Source: Lachnospiraceae bacterium A4
GTDB taxonomy: Bacteria > Bacillota > Clostridia > Lachnospirales > Lachnospiraceae
Direction: 5' to 3'
Length of the DNA stretch: 64,000 nt
Assembly (NCBI GenBank): GCA_000403215.2
Contig: KE159538.1
Span: 102,927-166,926, forward strand
Below are positions 54,125 to 63,201 of the stretch, piece by piece. Position numbers and translations under genes: made by a program. Within the stretch, counting starts at the first letter, position 1, and each line of letters starts with the position of its first letter. Under the pieces are notes generated by a model, which was not told where the DNA came from, made no database searches, and worked only from the letters and a program-made list of their open reading frames with translations.

Positions 54125-55168
54125 TTACGGTGTATCCTGTGTTTCCTGCGCCTGTTTGTTGTCGGTGATATCCTCTAGCTGCAATTCATCGAGATACAGT
54201 GTCTTGTTCAAGTCACCGCTGCCGTCGTCAATAATCAGCTTGACGCCCGGCAGAACCTCCTCCATCGCCTCATAGAACATCCGCTGTTTGGTGAGGACTG
54301 GATTTTTCTGATATTCCGCGTACATCTCATTAAATCTCGCCGCCTGCGCGATACCTTCATTCACACGCTCTTGTCTTGCCGCCTCTGCATCCTGTGTGAT
54401 CTGGTCAGCCTTCGCACTCGCCTCTGGAAGCTTTTCATTCCTGTATTTGTTTGCATTGTTGATCGCAGTCTCCTTGCCTTGCTTTGCAGTCTCAACTGCC
54501 TTAAAAGCCTCTATGACCTCCTCGGTAGGCGGCTCTGCATCCTGCATAGAGATATTGACCAGCATCAGACCGATATCCTGCTCCTCTAGCTTCTCGACGA
54601 TCATTTCTTTGATTTCAGCCTGAATCTTGCTCTTTCCTGTTGTGATCACATCATCTACCACGTAGTTGCTGATGATATTTCTGATACAGGACTGTGCGAT
54701 ATTTTTGAGGATCTCCTTTGGCTGCTGAGAATTGTATAGGTATTTCACCGGATCAGATACCTTGTACTCCACATAAAAATCCACATTGACAAAATTAAAA
54801 TCCGATGTGATCATCAGCGACTCATCATCAATCTGCTCCTGACTGGCATTCTCCTCGCTGCCAGAACGGTATCCGATCGGAAAGCCCAAAATCGTCGTAT
54901 TAACCTTTGTCACCCGCTGCACAAAAGGTATCTTAAAATGCAGCCCAGAAGTCACCACGCTGCCCGCATTGCCAAAGGTTGTCACAACGCCCTGCTCCTG
55001 CTCTCCAATCGAATAGACCGACTCCAAAGCCAGCACCGCAAGCACGAACAAAATCGCAATACTTGCCGCCAGTCTGCCAAATGAATTGTTTTTATTGTTT
55101 TCACGCTGTGTTCCCCGCCCATTTTCAGAGCTGTTTCCGGGTTGAAATTCCCTAAAGTTTTCTGCCAT
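54125..55168 (-). CDS. hflK: HflK, SPFH-domain protease modulator
   Basis: 347 aa from the ATG at 55168 (GGAGG five bases upstream). An Asn/Gly-rich cytoplasmic N-terminus, one membrane segment (AASIAILFVLAVLAL), then the SPFH domain (GEQEQGVVTTFGNAGSVV, HFKIPFVQRVTKV, YKVSDPVKYLYNS) and a C-terminal coiled coil (NANKYRNEKLPEASAKADQI). Partner of the following hflC. Confidence 0.93.
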   Translation of the reverse strand: MAENFREFQPGNSSENGRGTQRENNKNNSFGRLAASIAILFVLAVLALESVYSIGEQEQGVVTTFGNAGSVVTSGLHFKIPFVQRVTKVNTTILGFPIGYRSGSEENASQEQIDDESLMITSDFNFVNVDFYVEYKVSDPVKYLYNSQQPKEILKNIAQSCIRNIISNYVVDDVITTGKSKIQAEIKEMIVEKLEEQDIGLMLVNISMQDAEPPTEEVIEAFKAVETAKQGKETAINNANKYRNEKLPEASAKADQITQDAEAARQERVNEGIAQAARFNEMYAEYQKNPVLTKQRMFYEAMEEVLPGVKLIIDDGSGDLNKTLYLDELQLEDITDNKQAQETQDTP

Positions 55169-55208
55169 ATTATCCTCCATGCCGCCCTAGGCGGTTTTCA
55201 GTGCTTTA

Positions 55209-56657
55209 CTATTTCTGCTTTAAGATCTCGAGCAGATACCGCCACATTCTCTCCGTTGAGGAGATGCTCAGCCGCTCTTCTGTCGTGTGGATATCATAAA
55301 TATTGGGACCAAACGACACACAGTCCAGACCGGGAATCTTTGCGGTCATGATACCGCACTCAAGCCCTGCATGGAGTGCTTCCACCTGCGCCTCCTTTCC
55401 AAACATTTCCTTATAGATTCGAACCATATCCGCTCTTAACTTAGAATCTGGATCAAACTGCCAGCCCGGATATTCCCCATGTGTCTCTGTCGAGCCGCCA
55501 AGCAGCTTTGTCAAGGTCTGTACCTGAAGATTTACCTTATGCTTTGCGGTCTCAATCGCGCTGCGAATCGCTGTACTCGCGACCACCTCCTGCTCGCATG
55601 TCCTGAGAATCCCCAGATTCAAGGATGTCTCCACAAGCCCCTCGATGTCAGCGCTCATCGCCATCACGCCGTTTGGAAAGAGTGTCAAAAAGGACAGGAC
55701 GCGCGCTGTGCTGTCCGCATCAAACACACCTTGTTCTGGGACGCTCGTCTCTGCCACTCGTATAAACAATCCCTTTTCTTTCGATTGGTTCTCATTTTTC
55801 TCTGCATTCTGAATATTTTCAATGCTGCGGATAAACTCGTCTTGTTTTCCCTTGTCAAGACACACGACTGCGCTTGCCGTGCGCGGAATGGCGTTGTCCT
55901 TCTCGCCGCCGCCAATCCGTACTAAATTCAAAGGAATCCTGTTTTGCACCTGCTGTAAAGTCAATCCCAACAGCTTGATCGCATTGGTGCGCTCTTTGTT
56001 GATTTCAGTGCCGGAATGCCCGCCAAGCAGACCGCCGACTGCCACCTCCAGATAAATCCCCTGCGGTGCCTGTTCTCTTCTCACAGGAATATGACAGTCT
56101 GTCCGCATTCCGCCGGCACAGCTTGTCAGCAGAATGCCCTCCTCCTCCGAGTCAATATTGAGCATTCTCCTTGCGCGGAGCATGGAGAGATCAATCGCTG
56201 TCGCGCCCTCCATTCCCGTCTCCTCATCGGTGGTGATGACTGCCTCAATGCGGGGATGTGCTATTTCTTCGGAGTCAAGCAGTGCGAGAATATACGCCAC
56301 GGCGATACCGTCATCACCGCCAAGGCTTGTTCCCTCCGCATACACAAAATCTCCCTCCACCTTCAAGCGCAGCGGGTCTTTCTCCATATCTATATCACAG
56401 TCCTTTTTTTTCACTGCGACCATATCCATATGTCCCTGTAAAATAATGGGGGCTGTCTTTTCATATCCTGCCGATGCCTCTTTTACAATAATAATATTAT
56501 TGCTGGCATCCCTGATATGAAACAAGCCCCTCTCCTTAGCAAATTCAGCCAGATAACTGCTGATTCCATCAAGATTTCCCGAGCCATGCGGAATATTGCA
56601 AAGCTCTTCAAAATAATAAAATACTTTTTTGGGTTCCAAATTCTCCAATACGCTCAT
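55209..56657 (-). CDS. pepD: Aminoacyl-histidine dipeptidase (PepD, M20 family)
   Basis: 482 aa from the ATG at 56657 (CGAGG upstream). M20 metal-ligand motifs: LQGHMDMV (first His/Asp), SLGGDDGIAVAYILALLD (bridging Asp), ITTDEETGMEGA (catalytic Glu pair), IDSEEEG and a C-terminal LECGIM and HTTEE. Cleaves Xaa-His and other dipeptides in the cytoplasm. The dimerisation/lid domain sits in the middle (GGLLGGHSGTEINKERTNA). It lies 40 bp upstream of hflK, so the three may share a transcript. Confidence 0.92.
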   Translation of the reverse strand: MSVLENLEPKKVFYYFEELCNIPHGSGNLDGISSYLAEFAKERGLFHIRDASNNIIIVKEASAGYEKTAPIILQGHMDMVAVKKKDCDIDMEKDPLRLKVEGDFVYAEGTSLGGDDGIAVAYILALLDSEEIAHPRIEAVITTDEETGMEGATAIDLSMLRARRMLNIDSEEEGILLTSCAGGMRTDCHIPVRREQAPQGIYLEVAVGGLLGGHSGTEINKERTNAIKLLGLTLQQVQNRIPLNLVRIGGGEKDNAIPRTASAVVCLDKGKQDEFIRSIENIQNAEKNENQSKEKGLFIRVAETSVPEQGVFDADSTARVLSFLTLFPNGVMAMSADIEGLVETSLNLGILRTCEQEVVASTAIRSAIETAKHKVNLQVQTLTKLLGGSTETHGEYPGWQFDPDSKLRADMVRIYKEMFGKEAQVEALHAGLECGIMTAKIPGLDCVSFGPNIYDIHTTEERLSISSTERMWRYLLEILKQK

Positions 56658-56841
56658 ACTGATTACCTCGTTTTTATAGTCATTATTTTCCTGCCAAAGC
56701 CAATTTCCAAAGGCTTTCGCTTTCATTTACTATACCAGACAATTGACAGATGGTAAACTTATTTGATGTTTTCTTAACAAACTTTTTATACCCTGTTGTC
56801 TGTAGTCTTGCCTAAACGCTGCCAAAATATTCCAAATGGTT

Positions 56842-56895
56842 ACAAAAAAGAGCTATCTCATGAAATTGTTCCTCGAAACTTTTCATGACGATAAC
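56842..56895 (-). terminator. Terminator of the infC-rpmI-rplT operon
   Basis: Minus-strand stem GTTATCGTCATGAAA / TTTCATGAGATAGC with an 18-nt loop region and CTCTTTTTTG following, about 30 bp after rplT. Confidence 0.8.
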
Positions 56896-56922
56896 CCCTT
56901 TGTAATCATACGCTATTCTCGA

Positions 56923-57276
56923 TTATGCGCTCTTCTTTGCAAGCTCTGCAAGTGTCTTGAAGCCCTCGGCATCATTGACTGCCATCTCTGCGAGCATCTT
57001 TCTGTTGATGTCAATGCCTGCAACCTTTAATCCGTGCATCATCTTGCTGTAAGACAAACCGTTCATTCTTGCCGCTGCGTTGATTCGTGCGATCCAGAGT
57101 CTTCTGAACTGGCGCTTTCTCTCTTTTCTGCCGGCATAAGATGAAGCCAGCGCTCTCATAACGGACTGTTTTGCAACTCTGTACTGCTTTGATCTTGCGC
57201 CTCTGTATCCTTTTGCAAGCTTCAATACTCTGTTATGTTTCTTCTTTGCGTTTAAACCGCCTTTAATTCTTGCCAT
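56923..57276 (-). CDS. rplT: 50S ribosomal protein L20
   Basis: 117 aa, normal length. [40 protein letters not shown] and the conserved [18 protein letters not shown] are present. L20 binds 23S rRNA early in assembly and in Firmicutes can also repress its own operon through the leader. AGGAGG before the ATG. Last gene of the operon. Confidence 0.98.
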   Translation of the reverse strand: MARIKGGLNAKKKHNRVLKLAKGYRGARSKQYRVAKQSVMRALASSYAGRKERKRQFRRLWIARINAAARMNGLSYSKMMHGLKVAGIDINRKMLAEMAVNDAEGFKTLAELAKKSA

Positions 57277-57319
57277 TTTCTATATCCTCCTAACAAATAT
57301 TCAATCACTGTACCGTTTC

Positions 57320-57517
57320 TTACAAATACGGTAAGATCTTCTTCATGTTCTTAACATTGGTTGCATCTGTGATCGCAGCCTTTCTAAGATTTCTCTTTCT
57401 CTTTGCGGTCTTTTTTGTCAAGATATGGCTCTTATAAGCTTTCGCTCTCTTTAACTTACCCGTTCCTGTTACTTTAAAGCGCTTTGCAGCCGATCTGCTG
57501 GTTTTCATTTTTGGCAT
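57320..57517 (-). CDS. rpmI: 50S ribosomal protein L35
   Basis: 65 aa: [36 protein letters not shown] and the final KKILPY are typical of L35. AGGAGG precedes the ATG. Between infC (73-bp gap) and rplT (43-bp gap). Confidence 0.98.
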   Translation of the reverse strand: MPKMKTSRSAAKRFKVTGTGKLKRAKAYKSHILTKKTAKRKRNLRKAAITDATNVKNMKKILPYL

Positions 57518-57590
57518 AACTGTTTCCTCCTATACTTCAATATTGATTCTATCTTTTAACTGACCTAAGCCTGCTATCCCTGATAACTGC

Positions 57591-58097
57591 TTATCGTTTT
57601 TCAGCTAAAAACATTGTCATACTTCTGCCTTCCACCTTTGGCTCTTTCTCCACCACTGCGATATCACTCAGACTCTCGCCGAAATCAATGAGAATATGTT
57701 TGCTGTTCTGCATGTGTGCCATCTCACGCCCCCGAAACCGCAGCGTCACTTTTACTTTGTCGCCTTTGGTGAGAAATTTGCGGGCAGCATTTACCTTTGT
57801 GTTCAAGTCATTAGTGTCGATATTTGGAGATAAACGAATCTCTTTCACGTCAATTACTTTCTGCTTTTTCTTTGCTTCCTTCTCTTTCCTTGTCTGTTCA
57901 TACTTGAACTTTCCATAATCAACAAGCTTACACACAGGCGGCTTTGCCGTGGGTGCTATTTTTACAAGATCGACGCCTGCCTCCTCCGCCAACCTCATCG
58001 CTTCTCTGGAGGACATGATGCCAAGCTGCTCTCCATCCTCTCCGATCACGCGCACCTCTCTGTCTCTAATTTGTTCGTTAATCATTAAATCGCTAAT
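57591..58097 (-). CDS. infC: Translation initiation factor IF-3, AUU start
   Basis: 168 aa. INEQIRDREVRVIGEDGEQL, LVKIAPTAKPPVCKLVDYGK, KEIRLSPNIDTNDL and FRGREMAHMQ are IF-3 signatures. TGGAGGTG lies eight bases before an ATT at 58097, which reads (M)SDLMINEQ; the ATG four codons later has no RBS of its own. AUU starts are typical of infC and let IF-3, which discriminates against such codons, repress itself. The frame has no ribosome site at its more distant ATG. Confidence 0.95.
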   Translation of the reverse strand: MSDLMINEQIRDREVRVIGEDGEQLGIMSSREAMRLAEEAGVDLVKIAPTAKPPVCKLVDYGKFKYEQTRKEKEAKKKQKVIDVKEIRLSPNIDTNDLNTKVNAARKFLTKGDKVKVTLRFRGREMAHMQNSKHILIDFGESLSDIAVVEKEPKVEGRSMTMFLAEKR

Positions 58098-58144
58098 AAC
58101 CTTACACCTCCATAAAATAATCATAAGAAAATATAATAAATAGT

Positions 58145-58328
58145 ATAAAATAGTAAAAAGTGGATAATCGCAGGATTATCCACTTTGTTTTCTATTTTTA
58201 TCCAATATATGCGCGTAAAAAACATAATAGAATAAAATCAAAATCATAAACGCCTATAAGCCCGATTGCCATAGGGTGAGAGTGGATACTCTGCTTTCCT
58301 GTATTGTCTGAGCCGCCTCAAACATGAA
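58145..58328 (-). promoter_or_regulatory. L20-type leader of infC-rpmI-rplT
   Basis: The ~230-nt 5' region contains GCAGAGTATCCACTCTCACC and a GGGCTTATAGG element like Firmicutes L20 leaders, then a terminator hairpin AAGTGGATAAT / ATTATCCACTT with TTTTT (about 58155-58187). It fits attenuation by L20 binding. Assignment is from motif resemblance. Confidence 0.7.
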
Positions 58329-58329
58329 T

Positions 58330-58358
58330 ACTTTACCATAGTATCTTGTTGGTGTCAA
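58330..58358 (-). promoter_or_regulatory. Promoter of the infC operon
   Basis: TTGACA (58353-58358), 17-bp spacer, TAAAGT (58330-58335) on the minus strand. Confidence 0.75.
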
Positions 58359-58402
58359 TCATTTTTTCATTTATTATTTGATTTTATTATATGATTTGCT
58401 TC

Positions 58403-58717
58403 TTATTTCTCGCGAAATGTCGCGCAGAGTGTCTCGCCGCTCGTGCCTGCATGATTTCCCTTGATATCTACATGCTCTGCACTGCACCGGTAATCCGTGT
58501 TGTAGATACATTTGACTGCCTCACAGTCGATGCTGATCTGCTGGCTTGGATGAGAAACAGCGCTTGTAAAACTGTCTCCGCTTCTTTTATGAAAGCTCTC
58601 ACAGCATGTATCTTCACAGTCACAGGAATGCTTGCCGCCCACCATGATATCGCCTTTACAGCAGCAGTGGTCCTTATTATAGGTACAATTACATACGCCA
58701 CAGGTTAATTCAGACAT
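58403..58717 (-). CDS. DUF1540 protein with two Cys-rich modules
   Basis: 104 aa with two DUF1540 modules: residues ~4-40 (CGVCNCTYNKDHCCCKGDI ... CDCEDTCCESF) and ~64-100 (CEAVKCIYNTDYRCSAEHVD ... TLCATF). The paired cysteines suggest metal binding. Such proteins are common in spore-forming Clostridia; role unknown. GGAGG before the ATG. A TTGACA-17-AGAATA about 190 bp upstream, overlapping the thrS end, may be its promoter. Confidence 0.88.
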   Translation of the reverse strand: MSELTCGVCNCTYNKDHCCCKGDIMVGGKHSCDCEDTCCESFHKRSGDSFTSAVSHPSQQISIDCEAVKCIYNTDYRCSAEHVDIKGNHAGTSGETLCATFREK

Positions 58718-58747
58718 AATTACCTCCTATTTGTCACAGTCTTTATT

Positions 58748-58780
58748 CTGTACTTCCGGCAACTGCCGCCAGAAGTACAG
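58748..58780. other. Strong hairpin between thrS and the DUF1540 gene
   Basis: Nearly perfect inverted repeat CTGTACTTC..GGC / GCC...GAAGTACAG. No U-run on either side. It could be an mRNA 3' end stabiliser for thrS or part of the DUF1540 leader. Confidence 0.5.
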
Positions 58781-58914
58781 TTCTCACACAATGAACTTCG
58801 AAACTGCACAGTAAAACTATCTGCATAATAGAACAAACTGCGCAGTTCCTTACGGTTAGTATGCCTGACTTAAACGTGTGTTATTCTTGATTTTTTTGAT
58901 TTTTTGTCAACCCG

Positions 58915-60876
58915 TTATTTTTCTTCTGACGGCATCTCCTCGCGGATTGTCTTGTTTCTGATTTCCTCTGTGATCTCTGCGATAAAGTTATCAAGAGACT
59001 TTACACCCTCGTCGCCCGCAAAGCGGCTTCTGACAGACACCGTGTGATCTGCCTCCTCCTGCTGCCCGACCACAAGCATATATGGGAGTTTATCCAGTCT
59101 TGCCTCGCGAATCTTAAAGCCGATTTTCTCCGAACGGCTGTCAACGGTCGCGTCAACACCTGACTTTTTCAGCGCCTTGCATACCTCCTGTGCATACGCC
59201 TCATACTTGTCTGAAATCGGAAGGACACGCACCTGCTCCGCACACATCCATGTCGGAAACTTCCCTGCGTATTTCTCAATCAGCCATGCAAGCGTGCGCT
59301 CATAACAGCCCATAGACGTTCTGTGAATGATATATGGGCGCACCTTGTCGCCGTTCTGGTCAATATAATACATATCAAACTGTTCTGCAAGCAGTGCATC
59401 CCACTGAACCGTAATCATAGTATCTTCCTTTCCATACACATTCTTCGCGTTGATGTCCACCTTCGGCCCATAGAATGCCGCTTCCCCGACATCCTCCACA
59501 AACGGGATATCAAGCGCTGTCAGAATATCCCTGATATGCTGCTCTGTCTCATTCCATACTTCCGGCTCGCCGATATACTTCTCTTTGTTTTCCGGGTCCC
59601 ACTTTGACAGATGATATGTCACGTCCCCGTTGACCCCCAGCGTTTCCAAACAATATTTTGCGAGTGCAAGACATCCCTTGAACTCCTCCACCATCTGATC
59701 CGGTCTGACGATCAGATGTCCCTCGGTAATCGTAAACTGGCGCACTCTGGTCAACCCGTGCATCTCTCCTGAATCCTCATTTCGAAACAGCGTAGAAGTC
59801 TCGCTGTATCTGCATGGAAGGTCACGGTAGGACTTTTGGGTATTTTTATATACATAGTACTGGAACGGGCAAGTCATCGGGCGAAGCGCATACACTTCCT
59901 TGTCCTTCTCCTCATCTCCAAACACAAACATGCCTTCTTTGTAGTGATCCCAGTGTCCTGAAATCTTATACAAATCAGATTTTGCCATCAGCGGTGTCCT
60001 TGTCCGCATGTAGCCCCACTCGTTGTCCTCCAAATCCTCAATCCACCGCTGTAGCTTCATGATCATCTTGGTTCCCTTCGGTGTGAACAATGGAAGTCCC
60101 TGCCCGATGACATCCACCGTGGTAAATAATTCCATCTCGCGCCCAAGGCGGTTATGGTCGCGGCGCTTTGCGTCCTCCATCCGCTCCAAGTGCGCTGCAA
60201 GCTCTTCTTTTTTATTGTAAGCTGTTCCATAAATACGCTGCAAACGTGCCTTGTTTGAATCGCCTCTCCAATACGCCATCGAGGACGATGTGAGCTTGAA
60301 TGCTTTCACGCCCTTTGTATTCATCAGATGTGGTCCTGCACACAAATCAACGAAACCGCCCTGATCATAGAAGCTGATCTCGGCATCCTCCGGCAAGTCC
60401 TGTATGAGCTCTACCTTGAAGGGTTCTCCTTTTTCCTCCATATATTGAATCGCCTCTGCCCTCGGGAGTGTAAACCGTGTAATCTCATGACCTTCCTTGA
60501 TGATTTTTTTCATCTCCGCCTCGATTTTGTCCAAGTCTTCTCTGGAGAATGGCTCGGAATCAAAATCATAGTAAAACCCATCGTCAATGGCTGGTCCGAT
60601 GGTCACTTTTGCATTTGGAAACAGGCGCTTTACTGCCTCCGCAAGCACATGAGAAGCCGTGTGCCTGATGACATAGAGTGCTTTGGGGTCTGTCGCGGTG
60701 ATGATATTCAGCTCGCAGTCGCCCTCAATCTCAGTCCTCAAATCCACCAGCTCACCATTGATTTCACCCGCACACGCCACGCGTGCAAGTCCCTCGCTGA
60801 TATCCTTTGCAATGTCAATAATTGATTTCGCTTCACTGTACTCTTTTACAGAGCCGTCTTTTAATGTAATCTTCAT
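58915..60876 (-). CDS. thrS: Threonyl-tRNA synthetase
   Basis: Class II synthetase, 653 aa from the ATG at 60876 (AAGGAG upstream; the longer frame is unsupported). TGS domain at the N-terminus (KITLKDGSVKEY), the editing domain with HTASHVLAEAVKRLF and a C-x3-H site (DLCAGPHL), the catalytic core (MRTRTPLM, YALRPMTCPFQYYVYK, RYSETSTLFRNEDSGEMHGL, TVQWD) and the anticodon-binding end (VRVLPISDKYEAYAQEV). Third gene of a Thr T-box operon. Confidence 0.97.
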   Translation of the reverse strand: MKITLKDGSVKEYSEAKSIIDIAKDISEGLARVACAGEINGELVDLRTEIEGDCELNIITATDPKALYVIRHTASHVLAEAVKRLFPNAKVTIGPAIDDGFYYDFDSEPFSREDLDKIEAEMKKIIKEGHEITRFTLPRAEAIQYMEEKGEPFKVELIQDLPEDAEISFYDQGGFVDLCAGPHLMNTKGVKAFKLTSSSMAYWRGDSNKARLQRIYGTAYNKKEELAAHLERMEDAKRRDHNRLGREMELFTTVDVIGQGLPLFTPKGTKMIMKLQRWIEDLEDNEWGYMRTRTPLMAKSDLYKISGHWDHYKEGMFVFGDEEKDKEVYALRPMTCPFQYYVYKNTQKSYRDLPCRYSETSTLFRNEDSGEMHGLTRVRQFTITEGHLIVRPDQMVEEFKGCLALAKYCLETLGVNGDVTYHLSKWDPENKEKYIGEPEVWNETEQHIRDILTALDIPFVEDVGEAAFYGPKVDINAKNVYGKEDTMITVQWDALLAEQFDMYYIDQNGDKVRPYIIHRTSMGCYERTLAWLIEKYAGKFPTWMCAEQVRVLPISDKYEAYAQEVCKALKKSGVDATVDSRSEKIGFKIREARLDKLPYMLVVGQQEEADHTVSVRSRFAGDEGVKSLDNFIAEITEEIRNKTIREEMPSEEK

Positions 60877-60919
60877 GTTGATCTCTCCTTTTTGATATCC
60901 GATTATTCTGTCTCGTTGT

Positions 60920-61120
60920 TTATTGCCTGTCTTTCTGCGCACCAATCATCATATCATCTGCTTTATTTCCGCAGCCGTTTTTCGAACCGATTGTATTGTT
61001 GCTCAGCACGCATATTCTGCCGCTTTTTACCGGTGATAACAAAAATCCAATCAGGATTCCCACCACAAGGCATAACGCCGGTAATAAATACTCTTTGTAA
61101 TTTGTTTTGATTTCTTCCAT
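60920..61120 (-). CDS. Small single-pass membrane protein, 66 aa
   Basis: AAAAAAGGAGTG precedes the ATG at 61120. A short charged N-terminus (MEEIKTNYKEY), one membrane segment (LLPALCLVVGILIGFLLSP) and a soluble tail with two cysteines (RICVLSNNTIGSKNGCGNK). No family recognised. It lies 25 bp after the SUKH-like gene and 43 bp before thrS, so it is part of the T-box operon. Confidence 0.75.
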   Translation of the reverse strand: MEEIKTNYKEYLLPALCLVVGILIGFLLSPVKSGRICVLSNNTIGSKNGCGNKADDMMIGAQKDRQ

Positions 61121-61145
61121 AGTGATTCACTCCTTTTTTATTTCT

Positions 61146-61970
61146 TTATTTTTTGCTTTTTTGTTTTTCCACGTATCCATCTTCTCCACGGATTTTTTTG
61201 AACTGCTCCAGTACATCGCTGTCATAAGACCCAATCTGTATATCCGAGTAAAACTCACCTGCCCTGAGCCATGCGATCGTCTTTGTATCCTGATTCAGCA
61301 TGACAGCACAGTACCGGTTATAATACCCGTCGAACCGAACAAAGAGCGGTTGAAAAGACTCCTCCAGCAGTTCTGTGGCATATAATTCTCTTGCGGGATA
61401 CCCTTTGATCTGATAGGCACTGCTAACAGGCATTTTGCCAATCGCTTCCATCGCAGCGCTTTGAAGCATCATCTCACAGAAGGATTCCATACAGTACTCA
61501 TACTCCCAGCCCGAACCCGGCACACTCTCCTCCCACAACATACTGTGCGGCCTGGCAAGGTCAATGCCAAGGTATACTTTCTTGCGCTTTCCATGGCAGA
61601 GCACCGCCAGCACATTGTCCTTTATAAAGAGTTCCTCTGGCTTTAACAGACGGCGCTTGCTGCCTGTCAATACATAATCCTTATCCACTGCCAGATACAG
61701 TGCCCTGACCATATCGGGCAGCCTGATGCCCAGTCTTTTCTCTGCGGTTTCAATGTCTTTTTCCGCCTTTTCACATTTCTGCAAGCCAAGCATCTGAGAG
61801 GCGGTCTCCATAAATCTGACCATGTTTTCAATCTCTTCCCGGCAGTTTGCGTGATTCTGATATACCTGCGGCGGTTTGTCGCCGCGACGCTCGTTCAATA
61901 CCTCATCCCGAAAATATTCGCCCTCAAAGACCTTTCTTCCCTGCATATCCACTGTGTATTCTCCGTACAT
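61146..61970 (-). CDS. SUKH (SMI1/KNR4-like) domain protein
   Basis: 274 aa from the ATG at 61970, where AAGGAGGGG decides the start. The segment IETAEKRLGIRLPDMVRALY and KRRLLKPEELFIKDNVL resemble the SUKH fold, which in bacteria is often an immunity domain. The C-terminal ~120 residues (YPARELYATELLEESFQPLF onward) are unassigned. It is the first gene after the Thr T-box, upstream of the small membrane protein and thrS. The SUKH call rests on a few motif positions. Confidence 0.65.
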   Translation of the reverse strand: MYGEYTVDMQGRKVFEGEYFRDEVLNERRGDKPPQVYQNHANCREEIENMVRFMETASQMLGLQKCEKAEKDIETAEKRLGIRLPDMVRALYLAVDKDYVLTGSKRRLLKPEELFIKDNVLAVLCHGKRKKVYLGIDLARPHSMLWEESVPGSGWEYEYCMESFCEMMLQSAAMEAIGKMPVSSAYQIKGYPARELYATELLEESFQPLFVRFDGYYNRYCAVMLNQDTKTIAWLRAGEFYSDIQIGSYDSDVLEQFKKIRGEDGYVEKQKSKK

Positions 61971-62007
61971 GGTCCCCTCCTTAGACGTGAATAAAATGGT
62001 GTACATA

Positions 62008-62265
62008 AGAAAATCCCATGCACTACATTCCTGTAATGCATGGGACGTGTCAACGCGGTTCCACCCTGCTTGCCTGTCTCAATCTACACAATACCACTAT
62101 AAAACAGACCGCTCATTGATTATAACGGAATCACCGGACTGGATTGGAGTCACTCCGAGGTAGTTTTCAGATATCTCCTGCAAGAGCGCTTTCAGCACAG
62201 ACGGCGCTCCTCTCTGATACATTACAATACCTTACTCGTCTCATCATCGTTTTTGTGTCATTTAT
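62008..62265 (-). promoter_or_regulatory. Thr T-box leader of the SUKH-thrS operon
   Basis: Perfect T-box core AGGGTGGAACCGCG at 62054-62067 (minus strand), then a terminator (TCCCATGCA / TGCATGGGA with TTTTC, about 62008-62045). In Stem I, CTGAAA-ACU-A places a Thr specifier at 62162-62164, with the purine expected after it; AAC one frame earlier lacks that purine. Confidence 0.88.
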
Positions 62266-62278
62266 TTTTGATATTCTT

Positions 62279-62307
62279 ATATTATCCCTAAAAATTCAAT
62301 TTGTAAA
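62279..62307 (-). promoter_or_regulatory. Promoter of the Thr T-box operon
   Basis: TTTACA (62302-62307), 17-bp spacer, TAATAT (62279-62284) on the minus strand. Confidence 0.65.
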
Positions 62308-62314
62308 GACCTAA

Positions 62315-62340
62315 TTTTCAAAAGCTTTTATAAAAAAGCT
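62315..62340 (-). terminator. Terminator of the PARG-like gene
   Basis: Minus-strand stem AGCTTTT / AAAAGCT directly after the stop, followed by TTTTG. Short but well placed, ahead of the next promoter. Confidence 0.6.
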
Positions 62341-62341
62341 A

Positions 62342-63151
62342 TTACAAAAACGCCTTGATACATTCCCCATTTTTCGAGCGGTCTAACACAGCATAGAAAA
62401 TAAAGTCAAAATACTGACCCATTCCTTCCTCCTCTAACAGCGCTTTCCACCATGCTGCAATCAGCTTGGGGTCATTGCGGAATACACCGCAGCCGTAAGC
62501 GCCCAGCACGAGATTCTTCGCACCCTGTCTGGCAAAGACTGCCAGTGCCAGCTTCATTCTCCGCCGCATGACGCGCTCTGCCTCCGCGCTGTCCTCACCT
62601 TTTAACAGCACCTGTCCCATATTGACCGCGGGCAGGGTCAGCACAGACGCCTTGAAGGGCTTTTCCACCAGTTGAAACCTGCCATCTCTAAAAAATACAA
62701 CGTCCGGCGAATAGATGGCATAGTTTGTGTACATCATGGAACGCTGTGCGCGGTTCTCCCGATAGTACTCCTCATGGGCTGTCAAAGTCCTGTACAGGAT
62801 ACTAGATGCCGCCAGACTCTCCTCCTGCGCCATCGCGCCATTGATAAATCCGCCGCCCGGATTTTTGGCGCTTGCAAAATTCAGCACGCCGATGTTCTCT
62901 TTTCCTTCCTCCGTAAGTCTGCGTACCGCATCCACCGTAGAAATATTTTCCGCGCAGGTGAGAACCTTTGCTGTGCCGCCGCATTCGCTGTACGCCTCGA
63001 GCAGTTCCTCCGCCTGCTGCGGCGTAATCAGGAAACTACTGCGCACAGCTTCCTCCAGCTCAGAATGAAGATCTATCGTTCTGCCCTCATATTGATAAGC
63101 TCCTTGTTCCATAATTGCAAGCGTCTGTCTTGCTGTTGCTTTTCTATCCAT
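62342..63151 (-). CDS. TIGR02452 family, microbial PARG-like protein
   Basis: 269 aa from the ATG at 63151 (GAAAGGA upstream). Macrodomain-type protein related to bacterial poly(ADP-ribose) glycohydrolases: NFASAKNPGGGFINGAMAQEES contains the GGG loop and the catalytic Glu pair (seen within residues ~95-116), followed by SMMYTNYAIYSPDVVFF and LGAYGCGVFRNDP. It would remove ADP-ribose from targets; no ADP-ribosyltransferase is seen nearby. Confidence 0.9.
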   Translation of the reverse strand: MDRKATARQTLAIMEQGAYQYEGRTIDLHSELEEAVRSSFLITPQQAEELLEAYSECGGTAKVLTCAENISTVDAVRRLTEEGKENIGVLNFASAKNPGGGFINGAMAQEESLAASSILYRTLTAHEEYYRENRAQRSMMYTNYAIYSPDVVFFRDGRFQLVEKPFKASVLTLPAVNMGQVLLKGEDSAEAERVMRRRMKLALAVFARQGAKNLVLGAYGCGVFRNDPKLIAAWWKALLEEEGMGQYFDFIFYAVLDRSKNGECIKAFL

Positions 63152-63201
63152 AATTATAATCCTTTCATTTGAACACAATCGCTAATTATGGATTATCACA
63201 A

